From the NCBI RefSeq assembly GCF_008692605.1, contig NZ_LFCT01000025.1:32496-96495 (forward strand): a stretch of 64,000 nucleotides of DNA, read 5' to 3'. This DNA comes from Sphingobium estronivorans (GTDB lineage Bacteria; Pseudomonadota; Alphaproteobacteria; Sphingomonadales; Sphingomonadaceae). Shown here piece by piece: positions 1-8,036 of this stretch (the stretch's first letter is position 1; every line of letters starts with the position of its first letter). Under the pieces are notes generated by a model. That model made no database searches. It worked only from the letters and a program-made list of their open reading frames with translations, and was not told the origin of the DNA. Made by a program: the position numbers and the translations under genes.

Positions 1-2
1 CC

Positions 3-695
3 AGCGACTTTAGCATCTCGCGCGCGGACCAGGACGCTTTCGCCCTGCGCAGCCAGCAGAAGGCGGCCGCCGCGCAGGCAGCCGGCTATTTCGCAGAGGA
101 AATCGCATCGGTCGTCATCACCGACCGCAAGGGCCGGGAAACGATTGTCGATACGGACGAGCATCCGCGCGCCGACACGACCATCGAAACGCTGGCGAAG
201 CTCAAGCCCGTGGTCCGGCCGGACGGGACGGTGACGGCGGGCAATGCGTCGGGCGTCAATGACGGCGCGGCGGCAATGATCCTCTCCAATGAAGCCGCGG
301 TCCAGCGCCATGGCCTGAAGCCCCGCGCCCGTATCCTGGGCATGGCGAGCGCCGGCGTTCCGCCGCGCATCATGGGCATCGGGCCCGTACCCGCCACGCA
401 GAAGCTGATGGCGCGGCTGGGCCTGGCCATCGACCGTTTCGACGCGATCGAACTCAATGAGGCATTTGCCAGTCAGGGTCTGGCGGTGCTGCGCGGTCTG
501 GGCATTGCCGACGATGATGCGCGGGTCAATGCCAATGGCGGCGCGATCGCGCTGGGGCATCCGCTGGGCATGTCGGGCGCGCGCATCCTGATGACGCTGG
601 TGCATCAGTTGGAGAAAACGGGTGGCAGGCTTGGTCTGGCGACGCTGTGCATCGGTGTCGGTCAGGGGCTGGCGGTCGCGGTGGAGCGGGTATGA
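3..695 (+). CDS. pcaF: Beta-ketoadipyl-CoA thiolase, C-terminal part (gene runs off the left edge)
   Basis: Thiolase that splits 3-oxoadipyl-CoA into succinyl-CoA and acetyl-CoA, the last step of the beta-ketoadipate pathway. The frame is already open at base 3 and its start lies outside the window; about 230 residues are visible of a family near 400. Visible thiolase signatures are [12 protein letters not shown], the NEAFA segment, the [16 protein letters not shown] block with the active-site His, and CIGVGQG with the catalytic Cys near the C-terminus. The stop overlaps the pcaD start by 4 bases (ATGA), so the two are one operon. The pcaD neighbour favours PcaF over a general acetyl-CoA acetyltransferase; the exact substrate is inferred. 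Confidence 0.88.
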   Translation, partial: SDFSISRADQDAFALRSQQKAAAAQAAGYFAEEIASVVITDRKGRETIVDTDEHPRADTTIETLAKLKPVVRPDGTVTAGNASGVNDGAAAMILSNEAAVQRHGLKPRARILGMASAGVPPRIMGIGPVPATQKLMARLGLAIDRFDAIELNEAFASQGLAVLRGLGIADDDARVNANGGAIALGHPLGMSGARILMTLVHQLEKTGGRLGLATLCIGVGQGLAVAVERV

Positions 696-1480
696 TGGCT
701 AAGCAGTTTGCCGCCATGGGCGACGGATGCCGCATCGCCTGGCGTTTCGATGGGCCGGAAGACGCGCCCGTGCTGTTGCTGTCCAACTCGCTCGGCACCG
801 ACATGGGCATGTGGGCGCCGCAAATGGCGCATTGGACGCAGAACTTCCGCGTCCTGCGCTACGACCAGCGGGGCCACGGCGCGTCGGATGCGCCGGCGGG
901 CGCCTATTCCATCGACCGGCTCGGCCGCGATGTCGTCGAACTGCTCGACGCGCTGAAGATCGAGACGGTCGATTTCTGCGGCCTGTCGCTGGGCGGCATG
1001 ACCGGGCAATGGCTGGGCATCCGCGAGCCGCAGCGTCTGCGGCGGCTAGTCCTGGCCAATACGTCCAGTTTCATGGGGCCGCCCTCGGCCTGGGATGCGC
1101 GCATCCAACTGGTGCGCGAACAGGGGATGGCGCCGTTAGCGGACGCATCGGTCCAGCGCTGGTTCACCCAGAGCTTCGCCGCGACCGGGCAGGACGCCAT
1201 CGCGCCCATCGGCGCCATGCTTCAGCTGACCCGGCCTCAGGGCTATGCCGGTTGCTGCGCCGCGATCCGCGACATGGACCTGCGCCGCCCGGTCGCGATG
1301 ATCGAAACGCCCACGCTGGTCATTGGCGGGACGCAGGACCCTGCTACGCCGCCGCCGCACAGCGAAGCGCTGGCCCATGCCATCGCCGGTTCGCAACTGG
1401 TGATGCTGGAAGCCGCGCATCTCGCCAATGTCGAATGCCCGGAGGCGTTCGCTCAGGCGGTACTGGAATTTCTGGCCTAG
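692..1480 (+). CDS. pcaD: 3-oxoadipate enol-lactonase (alpha/beta hydrolase)
   Basis: Cytoplasmic hydrolase converting beta-ketoadipate enol-lactone to beta-ketoadipate, where the catechol and protocatechuate branches join. The 262-residue product has the alpha/beta-hydrolase fold: a DQRGHGAS loop after strand 4, nucleophile elbow GLSLGG with Ser at about residue 99, and a late AAHLANVE segment carrying the catalytic His. Length matches PcaD (about 260). The start chosen is ATG 692, giving a 4-base overlap with the thiolase stop; a second ATG at 695 is also in frame. The operon partner supports the role. A generic alpha/beta hydrolase is the alternative. Confidence 0.86.
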   Translation: MMAKQFAAMGDGCRIAWRFDGPEDAPVLLLSNSLGTDMGMWAPQMAHWTQNFRVLRYDQRGHGASDAPAGAYSIDRLGRDVVELLDALKIETVDFCGLSLGGMTGQWLGIREPQRLRRLVLANTSSFMGPPSAWDARIQLVREQGMAPLADASVQRWFTQSFAATGQDAIAPIGAMLQLTRPQGYAGCCAAIRDMDLRRPVAMIETPTLVIGGTQDPATPPPHSEALAHAIAGSQLVMLEAAHLANVECPEAFAQAVLEFLA

Positions 1481-1506
1481 GCCAGCCGGACTCGCATGTC
1501 GTCCAT

Positions 1507-1529
1507 TGTCCCCTTATGATGAGGGGACA
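1507..1529 (+). terminator. Stem-loop between pcaD and the next gene
   Basis: TGTCCCCT at 1507-1514 pairs perfectly with AGGGGACA at 1522-1529 around a 7-nt loop. There is no T run after it, and the right arm runs into the AGGAG ribosome-binding site at 1529-1533 of the next gene. It may weaken read-through or mask that site rather than act as a true terminator. Confidence 0.4.
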
Positions 1530-1540
1530 GGAGTGATGGC

Positions 1541-2029
1541 ATGACCGACGAACCTGCTTCCCCCGTCTGCTACGCGGCGGACGGTTCCGACGCCTATATG
1601 GGCTATGCGGAGCGCGATGAAATCCTGGCGGCGCTGAACGAACTGCTCGAAGCGGAAAAGGCGGGTGCCCGCGTCGCGCTGAACAGCAGCAAATCGACGT
1701 CCCCGACCGGCTATGCGCCGCTGATGCAGGATGTGCGGAAGGATGAAGCGCATTGGTGCGCCATGCTGACCCGCCACATCCAGCGGATCGGCGGTGTGCC
1801 GTCATCTGCCACGGGCGCCTTTCTGGGCAAGGCCATGGCGATCGCGGACCCGCTGGAGCGGCTCGCTTTCCTCAATCGCGGGCAGGCCTGGGTTGTGAAG
1901 AGGATCGAGACAATCACGCCGCGCATCCGCGACGAATCGCTGCATGCGGATCTCAGGGACATGGCGGAAAAGCATCGCGTCAATATCGGGATCGCGGACG
2001 CGTTTCTGGAAGGGCACGCAGACCGTTGA
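1541..2029 (+). CDS. Ferritin-like protein (DUF6306-type)
   Basis: A 162-residue, mostly helical, soluble protein with no signal peptide. Spaced acidic/His motifs look like a di-iron four-helix bundle: EAEKAGARV in the first long helix, KDEAHWCAML (an ExxH-like pair) in the second, and acidic residues (DESLHADL) followed by EKHRVN later. The layout resembles the ferritin-like DUF6306 family, whose biochemical function I do not know. An AGGAG site 7 bases upstream supports the ATG. It follows pcaD on the same strand after a hairpin, so a link to aromatic catabolism is only positional. Confidence 0.6.
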   Translation: MTDEPASPVCYAADGSDAYMGYAERDEILAALNELLEAEKAGARVALNSSKSTSPTGYAPLMQDVRKDEAHWCAMLTRHIQRIGGVPSSATGAFLGKAMAIADPLERLAFLNRGQAWVVKRIETITPRIRDESLHADLRDMAEKHRVNIGIADAFLEGHADR

Positions 2030-2038
2030 AATCCCTGG

Positions 2039-2224
2039 TCAGGGTTCCAGCAGCGCGATAACGGCCCGGCGCACTTGCCGCCTCCGCCGGTCGGGTTCGC
2101 TGATTTCGGGAAACGCCTCCTCCCGCATCCGCCGCACGAGGAATCGCAATGCCGCCCGGTCCGGGGATCGGCCTGCACCGATGCTGGCAAGCAGAGCGGG
2201 ATAGGTCCAGATCGGCGCCGTCAC
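2039..2224 (-). CDS. Small basic protein of unknown function, last gene of the ClC group
   Basis: A 61-residue product, rich in Arg in its second half, with no membrane segment. It starts at GTG and overlaps the stop of the preceding membrane-protein gene by 4 bases (GTGA), the usual sign of translational coupling; that overlap is the main support for the gene. I do not recognise the family. It is the last gene of the minus-strand group ClC channel, small membrane protein, this protein, and so is probably under the same MarR-type control. It could be a chance frame, so confidence is moderate. Confidence 0.5.
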   Translation of the reverse strand: MTAPIWTYPALLASIGAGRSPDRAALRFLVRRMREEAFPEISEPDRRRRQVRRAVIALLEP

Positions 2225-2511
2225 TTGTCCTGTCCCCGGACTATAGGCGTCGGCTCATCCGGCCTGCGTTCGGAAATCCAGAGGAACAAAGCCCCGAAAA
2301 GACCGCAAAGCGCGCTCAGCCGGACAAATTCGCTATGGATCACGCCGGTCAGCAACAGGATGGACAGCGGACCGAGCAGCAGCATCGCGGCCCAGCCCCG
2401 ATGATGCAACCGGGCCGTGAAAGCGGACGCCAGCCAGCACAGCAATCCCGCCGCCGCTACGCTGCCGATGACAAGGGCGATGGATTGAACGATGATGGCC
2501 ATGACGAACAT
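2221..2511 (-). CDS. Small three-helix membrane protein
   Basis: A 96-residue protein with about three hydrophobic segments (residues about 5-30, 38-56 and 64-80) and a charged C-terminal tail. No family is recognised. The start is ATG 2511 with AGGAG about 10 bases upstream; ATG 2502 is an alternative. It lies 46 bases downstream of the ClC channel gene, but a separate copy of the 19-bp inverted repeat sits in that gap, so it probably has its own regulated promoter as well as any read-through. A role beside an anion transporter is suggested by context only. Confidence 0.6.
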   Translation of the reverse strand: MFVMAIIVQSIALVIGSVAAAGLLCWLASAFTARLHHRGWAAMLLLGPLSILLLTGVIHSEFVRLSALCGLFGALFLWISERRPDEPTPIVRGQDK

Positions 2512-2534
2512 GAGGCGCCTCTCCTGAGGGCATT

Positions 2535-2553
2535 TATATCGTAGAGCGATATA
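2535..2553. promoter_or_regulatory. Operator-like inverted repeat, copy 1
   Basis: TATATCG at 2535-2541 and CGATATA at 2547-2553 form a perfect 7-bp inverted repeat around the spacer TAGAG. It lies between the ClC stop codon and the start of the small membrane protein. The same 19 bases recur at 4376-4394 next to the marR start, so it is a strong candidate MarR-family binding site. Confidence 0.72.
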
Positions 2554-2557
2554 TCTG

Positions 2558-4342
2558 TCAAACCTCCGTCCTCCGCTCCGTTCGGAAAACCGGACCCGTC
2601 CGCCGGGTTTCGCCGGTGCGCACCTTGTGGCGGGCCTTCAACAAATCCTGCCGCGACAGGATGCCGATCACCTTGCGGCTGTCGCGCTCGACAATGGGGA
2701 TGCGGCCGATGCCCGACTGGACGATCAGGTCCGCGACCACGCCGCTCGGGCTGTCGGGGAAAGCGGCCGGTTGCGACGCGTCGGACAGGCTTTCGGCCAG
2801 GGATGCTGTCCGGTCGATGTCCTCCACCTCCCAGCGCAGCGCATCGCTGCGCGACGCCAGTCCCAACAGGCGCCCTGCCCCATCGACCACGGGATAGCTG
2901 CGATGCCGGGCCTGCTCCTCGAAGAAATCGATGGCCGCCGCCACCGTCATGTCGCCCGGCAACGTGTCGGGATTGGCGGTCATCAACTCGCGGACCTGCA
3001 ACAGATCGAGCGCATCGACGCTATATTCCTGAAAGATATGCCGCCCGCGCCGCGCGATCTTTTCCGTCAGGATCGACCGGCGCATCAGCAGCACGCTGAC
3101 CGCATAGGCGCCCACGGCCCCGGCGATGCAGAGCGGCAGCGCTTCGAACCGGCCGGTCAGCTCGGCGGCGAACAACGCGCCGGTCATCGGCGCCCGCATC
3201 GCCCCGCTCATGATCCCGGCCATGCCGATCATCGCCCAGAAACCGGGATCGCCCGGCAGATAATGCCCCGCCAGACAGCCCAGCGCCCCACCCAGAATCA
3301 GCAACGGCGCCAGTACGCCGCCCGACGTCCCCGACCCCAGGGCGACCAGCCAGACCAGCGCCTTCACCGCCAGCAGCGTCACAAGCGCCCGCATCTCCAG
3401 ACTGTTGCCAAGCAGCGCATGAATATTGGCATAGCCCGCGCCCAACACATGGGGATCGATCAAGCCGCCCAGTCCGACGACCACCGACCCAAAGGCGGGC
3501 CACCACATCCAATGCACCGGCAGGCGGTGAAAGCCGTCCTCGATCCGATAGAGCGCCTTCGACAGCAGCGTGGCCTCCAGACCCAGGAGCAGGCCCAGAC
3601 CCACGGCCCCGGCCAGCGGCCAGATGCCGCCGGGCACGGACAGGTCGGAAGCGAACATCGGCCCGCCGCCGATCAGCCATGGCCGCCAGGCGAAGGACAC
3701 CAGCACCGCCAGCACCACCGGCACGAAACTGCGCGGCTTCCATTCAAACAGCAGCACTTCGATGGCCAGCAGGATCGCGGCAAGCGGCGTACCGAAAATC
3801 GCCGTCATGCCCGCGGCCGCCCCGGCGACCAGCAGGGTCTTGCGCTCCGCCGCGCTCAGGTGGAAACATTGGGCGAAGAGCGATCCGATGGCACCGCCGG
3901 TCATGATGATCGGCCCTTCCGCGCCGAAGGGGCCGCCGCTGCCGATGGAGATGGCGGAGGAAACGGGTTTCAGGATCGCAACCTTCAGCGACAGGCGGCT
4001 TTCGCCGAAGAGGATCGTCTCTATGGCCTCCGGTATGCCGTGGCCCCGAATTTTCTCCGACCCGTAGCGCGCCATCAGCCCGACGATCAGGCTGCCGATC
4101 ACCGGGATGACCAGAACGGCCAGCCCGACGGCATTGTCCGCCATGTCGGCATCGGCGAAGGACAGACGGCCATGCCAGAAAAGGTTGGTAGCCAGCGCGA
4201 TCAGCCGGAGCAAAATCCACGCCCCCGCCGCGCCGCCGCTGCCGACGACCAGCGCCATCGCGGCAAGCATCATCATGCGCCGATCGACGCTGTGATCGCC
4301 CAGACTGGGCGCCTCGGTCATGGCGGAGGCTTCCCGAATCAT
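2558..4342 (-). CDS. ClC-family chloride channel or H+/Cl- antiporter with two CBS domains
   Basis: Inner-membrane anion channel or exchanger, 594 residues. The ClC signatures are present: GSGGPFGAEGP at about 134-144, including the gating Glu, HGIPEA at 101-106, and GSGTSGGVLAPLL in the second half. After roughly a dozen hydrophobic segments, the last 140 residues form a CBS pair (LMTANPDTLPGDMTV... and ...GRIPIVERDSRKVIGILSRQDLL) that usually binds adenine nucleotides. ATG 4342 has AAGGAC 8 bases upstream; a second ATG lies at 4321. It is divergent from a MarR gene with a shared inverted repeat between them, so it is probably repressed by that protein. Whether it is a channel or an antiporter cannot be decided here. 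Confidence 0.93.
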   Translation of the reverse strand: MIREASAMTEAPSLGDHSVDRRMMMLAAMALVVGSGGAAGAWILLRLIALATNLFWHGRLSFADADMADNAVGLAVLVIPVIGSLIVGLMARYGSEKIRGHGIPEAIETILFGESRLSLKVAILKPVSSAISIGSGGPFGAEGPIIMTGGAIGSLFAQCFHLSAAERKTLLVAGAAAGMTAIFGTPLAAILLAIEVLLFEWKPRSFVPVVLAVLVSFAWRPWLIGGGPMFASDLSVPGGIWPLAGAVGLGLLLGLEATLLSKALYRIEDGFHRLPVHWMWWPAFGSVVVGLGGLIDPHVLGAGYANIHALLGNSLEMRALVTLLAVKALVWLVALGSGTSGGVLAPLLILGGALGCLAGHYLPGDPGFWAMIGMAGIMSGAMRAPMTGALFAAELTGRFEALPLCIAGAVGAYAVSVLLMRRSILTEKIARRGRHIFQEYSVDALDLLQVRELMTANPDTLPGDMTVAAAIDFFEEQARHRSYPVVDGAGRLLGLASRSDALRWEVEDIDRTASLAESLSDASQPAAFPDSPSGVVADLIVQSGIGRIPIVERDSRKVIGILSRQDLLKARHKVRTGETRRTGPVFRTERRTEV

Positions 4343-4375
4343 GCAAAGTCCTTTTTGGTAATGTTGCGGCGCAGT

Positions 4376-4394
4376 TATATCGTAGAGCGATATA
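4376..4394. promoter_or_regulatory. Operator-like inverted repeat, copy 2
   Basis: The same perfect repeat as at 2535-2553 (TATATCG, spacer TAGAG, CGATATA), placed in the 70-base gap between the divergent ClC and marR starts. A site here could control both directions, giving autoregulation plus control of the channel gene. Confidence 0.78.
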
Positions 4395-4412
4395 TATCAA
4401 GAGAAGGCGAGC

Positions 4413-4826
4413 ATGCAGGCAGAAACCGCCACACTGAACGACGAAGATTATATCGCCCTTGCGGAATTTCGCTTCGCTCTGCGCCAGTTTCAGGCGTTCA
4501 GCGACGACCGCGCGACGCAGATGGGCCTGACGCCGCAACAGCATCAGGCGCTGCTCGCCCTGCGGGCTGTGCCGGCGGCAGATGCGACCGTAGGGTATGT
4601 GGCGAAGCGCCTGCTGCTGAAGCCGCACAGCGCGACCGGGCTGGTGGACCGGCTGGAAAAGCTGGGCCTGGTGACACGCCATTCCACGGCGGCGGACCGG
4701 CGCCGCGCCCAGTTGCAATTGACGCCGCACGCCCTGGGTCTATTGGCGGACCTGTCGGCAACGCATCGGGATGAGATCAGGCGGCTGCGGCCGTTGCTCG
4801 ACCAGTTGCTCACCCGTTTTGCATAA
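4413..4826 (+). CDS. MarR-family transcriptional regulator
   Basis: A 137-residue winged-helix regulator. A helical N-terminus is followed by the recognition-helix region (YVAKRLLLKPHSATGLVDRLEKLGLV) and the wing motif TAADRRRAQLQLT, both typical of MarR. Such proteins act as dimers on 16-20 bp palindromes; the 19-bp repeat 18 bases upstream of its start and the copy at 2535 fit. It probably represses itself, the ClC gene and the small membrane-protein gene, with release by an unknown ligand. Confidence 0.9.
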   Translation: MQAETATLNDEDYIALAEFRFALRQFQAFSDDRATQMGLTPQQHQALLALRAVPAADATVGYVAKRLLLKPHSATGLVDRLEKLGLVTRHSTAADRRRAQLQLTPHALGLLADLSATHRDEIRRLRPLLDQLLTRFA

Positions 4827-4878
4827 TAGGGGGCATGGCGCAAAGGCCCGTGCCGTCGATCAAAATGAAGGAGGAAGG

Positions 4879-5931
4879 ATGACCAAAATGCGCGCCCCGA
4901 TCTGGGTAACAGGCTTCACCGCGCTGGCGCTGGCCGCCATGCCCGCATCGGCCCGCGTGGCCGATGCCAAGGCAGAGCGGATTTCCGGCACCGCCGTCAG
5001 GCTGAGCTGGACCGCCGGAAAGGTCGATGTCTATCAGGCCGACCGGCCGGACGCGGATGTCGCCTCGGCCCGGCTGGTTTCCGCCGCCGACACCGATGGG
5101 GCGCAGACGGTCCAGGTCGATCCGGTCAAGCGGCCCTATTTCCTGTTGCGCGATCGATCGGACAACAGCGTCGTCACTCTGTCGGAACGGCTTGTGCCGC
5201 TCGCCCAGGGATCGAATTTCCGGGACATTGGCGGCTATCGGACGGCGGACGGGCGTCAGGTCAAATGGGGCCTCATCTATCGCTCGGGCGCGTCGGCCAT
5301 GCTGTCGGCGGACGATCTGGCGAAGGTCCATGCGCTCGGGCTGCGCAACATGGTCGATCTCCGCTCGGATGAAGAACGACAGCTTGCCCCGTCGAAGATC
5401 GACGGCGTGCATTATTCGGCCATCGGCTATTCGATGGCGGGGATGATGAAGGGCGATCTGCAGAATGGCGGTGCGCTCTATCGCAATCTGCCGCAGCAGC
5501 TTGCGCCCCAGATGCGCCTCGTCTTCGACATTCTGAAGCGGCAGGAGGGGCCGGTCGAATATAATTGCTCGGCCGGGCAGGACCGCACCGGCTTCGCGAC
5601 GGCGCTGATCCTCTCGGCGCTGGGTGTCCCGCGTGAGGTGATCCTGGCGGATTATCATCTTTCGACCGCCTATCGCCAGCCGCGTTTCGAACTGCCGCCA
5701 ATCAACGCCGCGCTCTATCCCGACAATCCGGTGGCGCAGATGTTCGCGCGGTTCCAGAGCAATCCCGCCGCCAAAGCCGAACCGCTCAAGGACGCGGACG
5801 GCAAGGCCTTCCTCTCCAGCGCGTTCGAGGAGATCGACAGCCACTGGGGCTCGGTCGAAAACTATCTCCAGCAGGAAGTCGGCGTCAGCGCCGTGGATAT
5901 CGCCGCGCTCAAGCAGGCTTATCTGCAATAA
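4879..5931 (+). CDS. Exported tyrosine/dual-specificity phosphatase
   Basis: A 350-residue protein with a signal peptide (residues 1 to about 25, ending ASA) and so likely periplasmic. The catalytic loop is CSAGQDRTG with Cys at about 230 and Arg at 236 (CX5R), and an upstream NFRDIGGY block at 113-120 is typical of the Y_phosphatase3 group. The residue before the Cys is Asn rather than the usual His. ATG 4879 is chosen because AAGGAGG lies just upstream; the longer frame upstream lacks this. The N-terminal 100 residues look like a beta-rich accessory domain. The substrate is unknown; phosphotyrosine, phosphoinositide or other phosphoesters are possible. Confidence 0.85.
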   Translation: MTKMRAPIWVTGFTALALAAMPASARVADAKAERISGTAVRLSWTAGKVDVYQADRPDADVASARLVSAADTDGAQTVQVDPVKRPYFLLRDRSDNSVVTLSERLVPLAQGSNFRDIGGYRTADGRQVKWGLIYRSGASAMLSADDLAKVHALGLRNMVDLRSDEERQLAPSKIDGVHYSAIGYSMAGMMKGDLQNGGALYRNLPQQLAPQMRLVFDILKRQEGPVEYNCSAGQDRTGFATALILSALGVPREVILADYHLSTAYRQPRFELPPINAALYPDNPVAQMFARFQSNPAAKAEPLKDADGKAFLSSAFEEIDSHWGSVENYLQQEVGVSAVDIAALKQAYLQ

Positions 5932-5958
5932 GATCCCGTCCGGCGCCTGAACATTTCC

Positions 5959-5992
5959 AAGGTGGGGCGATGCCGACGCATCGCTCCACCTT
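5959..5992. terminator. Strong hairpin terminator between convergent genes
   Basis: A 14-bp stem with one G-T pair (5959-5972 with 5979-5992) and a 6-nt loop lies 27 bases after the phosphatase stop. No clear T tract follows, but its position between convergent genes suits a terminator working in either direction. Confidence 0.65.
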
Positions 5993-5996
5993 GCTG

Positions 5997-6097
5997 TTAT
6001 ACCATCGCGCTCGGTCTTCGACCGATCACAAGTGGGTTTCGCTCAGGCGCCGCGCGGGCTTTACCAAGGTCCGATGAGGCAAACTCATCGCGCCTTG
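5997..6097 (+). repeat. 101-bp dispersed repeat, copy A
   Basis: Nearly identical, in reverse complement, to 9773-9873; I count only a handful of mismatches over 101 bases. It starts TTATACCATCGCGC and ends ATGAG..CTCATCGCGCCTTG, a short palindrome. It has no coding capacity. Its right part forms the last codons and stop of the shortened SulP gene, so it probably inserted into or replaced that gene. Confidence 0.85.
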
Positions 6098-6561
6098 GTA
6101 TACGCCTCGCTGCCGGTCAGGGCGCCCAGCAGAGCGCCGATGGTCGGCGGCAGGCCCACGACGATGGGCAATTGCTTGACGATGATCGTGATCGCCAGCC
6201 CGAACGCGAAACCACGCAACACCGGGCGCGATATGAAGCTGGCAAGCCCCCCCAGTCGCGCGACAGCCATGGTGCAGAACATCGCGCCGACCATGGCGAC
6301 CACCAGCGTCGCGACCGTCCCCTTCGGCCCGGCATCGGGCGGGAGCGCCGCCAGCGCTGCCGCCAGGATCGCGGCGGAGGACGAGGTCGGGGAAATGATG
6401 GCAAAGCGGCTGCGCCCCAGGACCAGATAGGCGATGCACCCGGCCACGGCGGCCACAATCGCGCGTTGCGGCGGCAAACCCGCTATCCCGGCATAGGCAA
6501 TCGCCTCCGGCAGCATCAGGCCCGCAATCGAAAGCCCGGCGATGGCATCGCGCCTGTGCAT
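6085..6561 (-). pseudogene. SulP-family anion transporter remnant, N-terminal quarter only
   Basis: The 158 residues match the start of SulP sulfate/bicarbonate transporters: the MHRRDAIAGLSIAGLMLPEAIAYAGIAGLPP-type opening (first helix and the LPEAIAYA motif), then PTSSSAAILAAAL and the fourth and fifth hydrophobic segments. Intact SulP proteins are about 500-570 residues with a C-terminal STAS domain, so two thirds are missing. The frame ends within the 101-bp repeat at 5997-6097, and the next gene, convergent, begins 66 bases beyond it. This is best read as a gene cut by the repeat and partly deleted. A functional short product is unlikely. Confidence 0.8.
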
Positions 6562-6690
6562 GGGTCATCCTCCGCTCGGCTTGCCCCATAGCTGGGACAC
6601 AGTGTCGCAAGCATCACGCGCGGCGGCAAGAGCGCGTTGTTTGGCGCTATTTCTTAACCGGCGATCCTTTTCGACCGCTTGGAAAATCGC

Positions 6691-6839
6691 TCTAGGGTGT
6701 GTGGGGATTGAGTTCAGGGTGAGGCGAAAATGGTGGCGTTCGAGAACCGGCGCGCAGCGTACTTAAGTACGTGAGCACCGGAAGCGCAGAAAGCCGCAAT
6801 TTGCAGCCCGCCATGGGCTGAATCCCCACACACCCTAGA
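6691..6839. mobile_element. MITE-like element, 149 bp with 19-bp terminal inverted repeats
   Basis: TCTAGGGTGTGTGGGGATT at 6691-6709 is exactly repeated in reverse complement at 6821-6839. The interior has no gene but holds a 14-bp perfect palindrome, CGTACTTAAGTACG, at 6758-6771 and further short hairpins. This fits a non-autonomous transposable element moved by a transposase elsewhere. A flanking target duplication is not obvious beyond the TA/CTAG within the repeats. The right end supplies the stop codon of the cation-efflux gene. Confidence 0.75.
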
Positions 6840-7788
6840 ATGGGCGCGGCTGGAGAATAGCGTCCTGCCGCTTTTCCGGGCGGATGTAGATGGAGGTGAG
6901 TTCGGGAATGGCCGCCCTCATGGCGCTTTCCAGTTCCTCGATCAGGCTTTCCGCCCGGCCCATGCCCAACTCGTCGGCAAAATCGGCACTGATCGCCACG
7001 AATACCGCGTCGGGCGCCGTATGGATGGTGCGGATATGGTTGACGGCGGTGATTTCCGGCCGCTGGTCGAGCAAATGCCAAACGGTCTGGATAATGGCGG
7101 GATCGGCGCTTTCCCCGATCAGCAGCCCCTTGGCCTCGCGCGCCAGCAGCACTGCCACCCCGCCCAGCACCAGCCCGATGGCGATGGAGGCAACGCCGTC
7201 CAGCCGGGGCGCCGCGAAATAATGGCTGGCCCAGACCCCCATCGCGGCGAAGACCAGCCCGACCAGCGCCGCGCTGTCCTCGAACAGGACAATGAAGCCT
7301 GCCGGGTCCTTGGAACGGCGGATCGATTGCCACCAGCTGCTCGGTCCCCGCTTGCGACCGAATTCGCGCACCGCAATCGTCCAGCTGCTGCCCTCCAGCA
7401 AGAAGGCGATGGCGAGGACGGCGTAGTTCACGCCCGGATCGCGCAGCGGTTCCGGCTGCTCGATATGGACCCATCCTTCATAGACCGACACGCCGGCGCC
7501 CACCGCGAAGATCAGGATCGCCACGACGAAGGCCCAGAAATAGAGTTCCCGACCATAACCGAAAGGATGGGCGGCATCGGCGGGCCGCTTCGCCTGCACC
7601 TGACCGTACAGCAGCAGCAACTGGTTGCCGCTGTCGACCAGCGAATGAACGCCCTCCGTCAGCATGGAGGACGATCCGGTCAGCGCAGCCGCCACGAACT
7701 TGGCGATGGCGATCCCGACATTGGCCAGCAGCGCGCCGTATAAAACGATATTGTCCCGGAAATGCGCGGCGCGCCCCGTTCTCGCCAT
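6835..7788 (-). CDS. Cation diffusion facilitator (CDF) family metal efflux protein
   Basis: A 317-residue inner-membrane exporter, probably of Zn2+ or a similar divalent ion in exchange for protons. An N-terminal domain of about six hydrophobic segments carries the metal-site motif HSLVD (His48, Asp52) and a later FEDSAALVG at about 170; a cytoplasmic C-terminal domain follows (VNHIRTIHTAPDAVFVAISADF). The stop codon TAG lies inside the right end of the 149-bp MITE-like element, so the native tail has probably been replaced by a few element-encoded residues. It stands alone between repeats; the metal is not determined. Confidence 0.87.
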   Translation of the reverse strand: MARTGRAAHFRDNIVLYGALLANVGIAIAKFVAAALTGSSSMLTEGVHSLVDSGNQLLLLYGQVQAKRPADAAHPFGYGRELYFWAFVVAILIFAVGAGVSVYEGWVHIEQPEPLRDPGVNYAVLAIAFLLEGSSWTIAVREFGRKRGPSSWWQSIRRSKDPAGFIVLFEDSAALVGLVFAAMGVWASHYFAAPRLDGVASIAIGLVLGGVAVLLAREAKGLLIGESADPAIIQTVWHLLDQRPEITAVNHIRTIHTAPDAVFVAISADFADELGMGRAESLIEELESAMRAAIPELTSIYIRPEKRQDAILQPRPF

Positions 7789-8036
7789 GCCGCTCAGCCC
7801 GGATGGAGGCTGGGATGAAATTCAGGAATCGCTGCCATCATGCGCGCATCTCCTTTCCGCATCGGACGAGAACTCCCGGATGCGAAGAGAGTTCTGCGGA
7901 ACGTAGAGGAGATTCACCCTGACGCAAACGCCAGACATGCTCCACCTGGACGCACTACATTCTGGATGAAGGGCGGATGGAACGCCGCTCCACGTCAATG
8001 CGTTGGTTCAGCGGATATGGTTCAGGAGGTTTTCAT

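Noticed and set aside
2627..4774. A 715-codon plus-strand frame across the ClC and marR genes
   Set aside because: It runs antisense through the ClC gene and out of frame through marR; composition is typical of a GC shadow.
6758..6771. CGTACTTAAGTACG palindrome as an operator
   Set aside because: It lies in the middle of the MITE-like element and is better explained as part of that element's folded structure.
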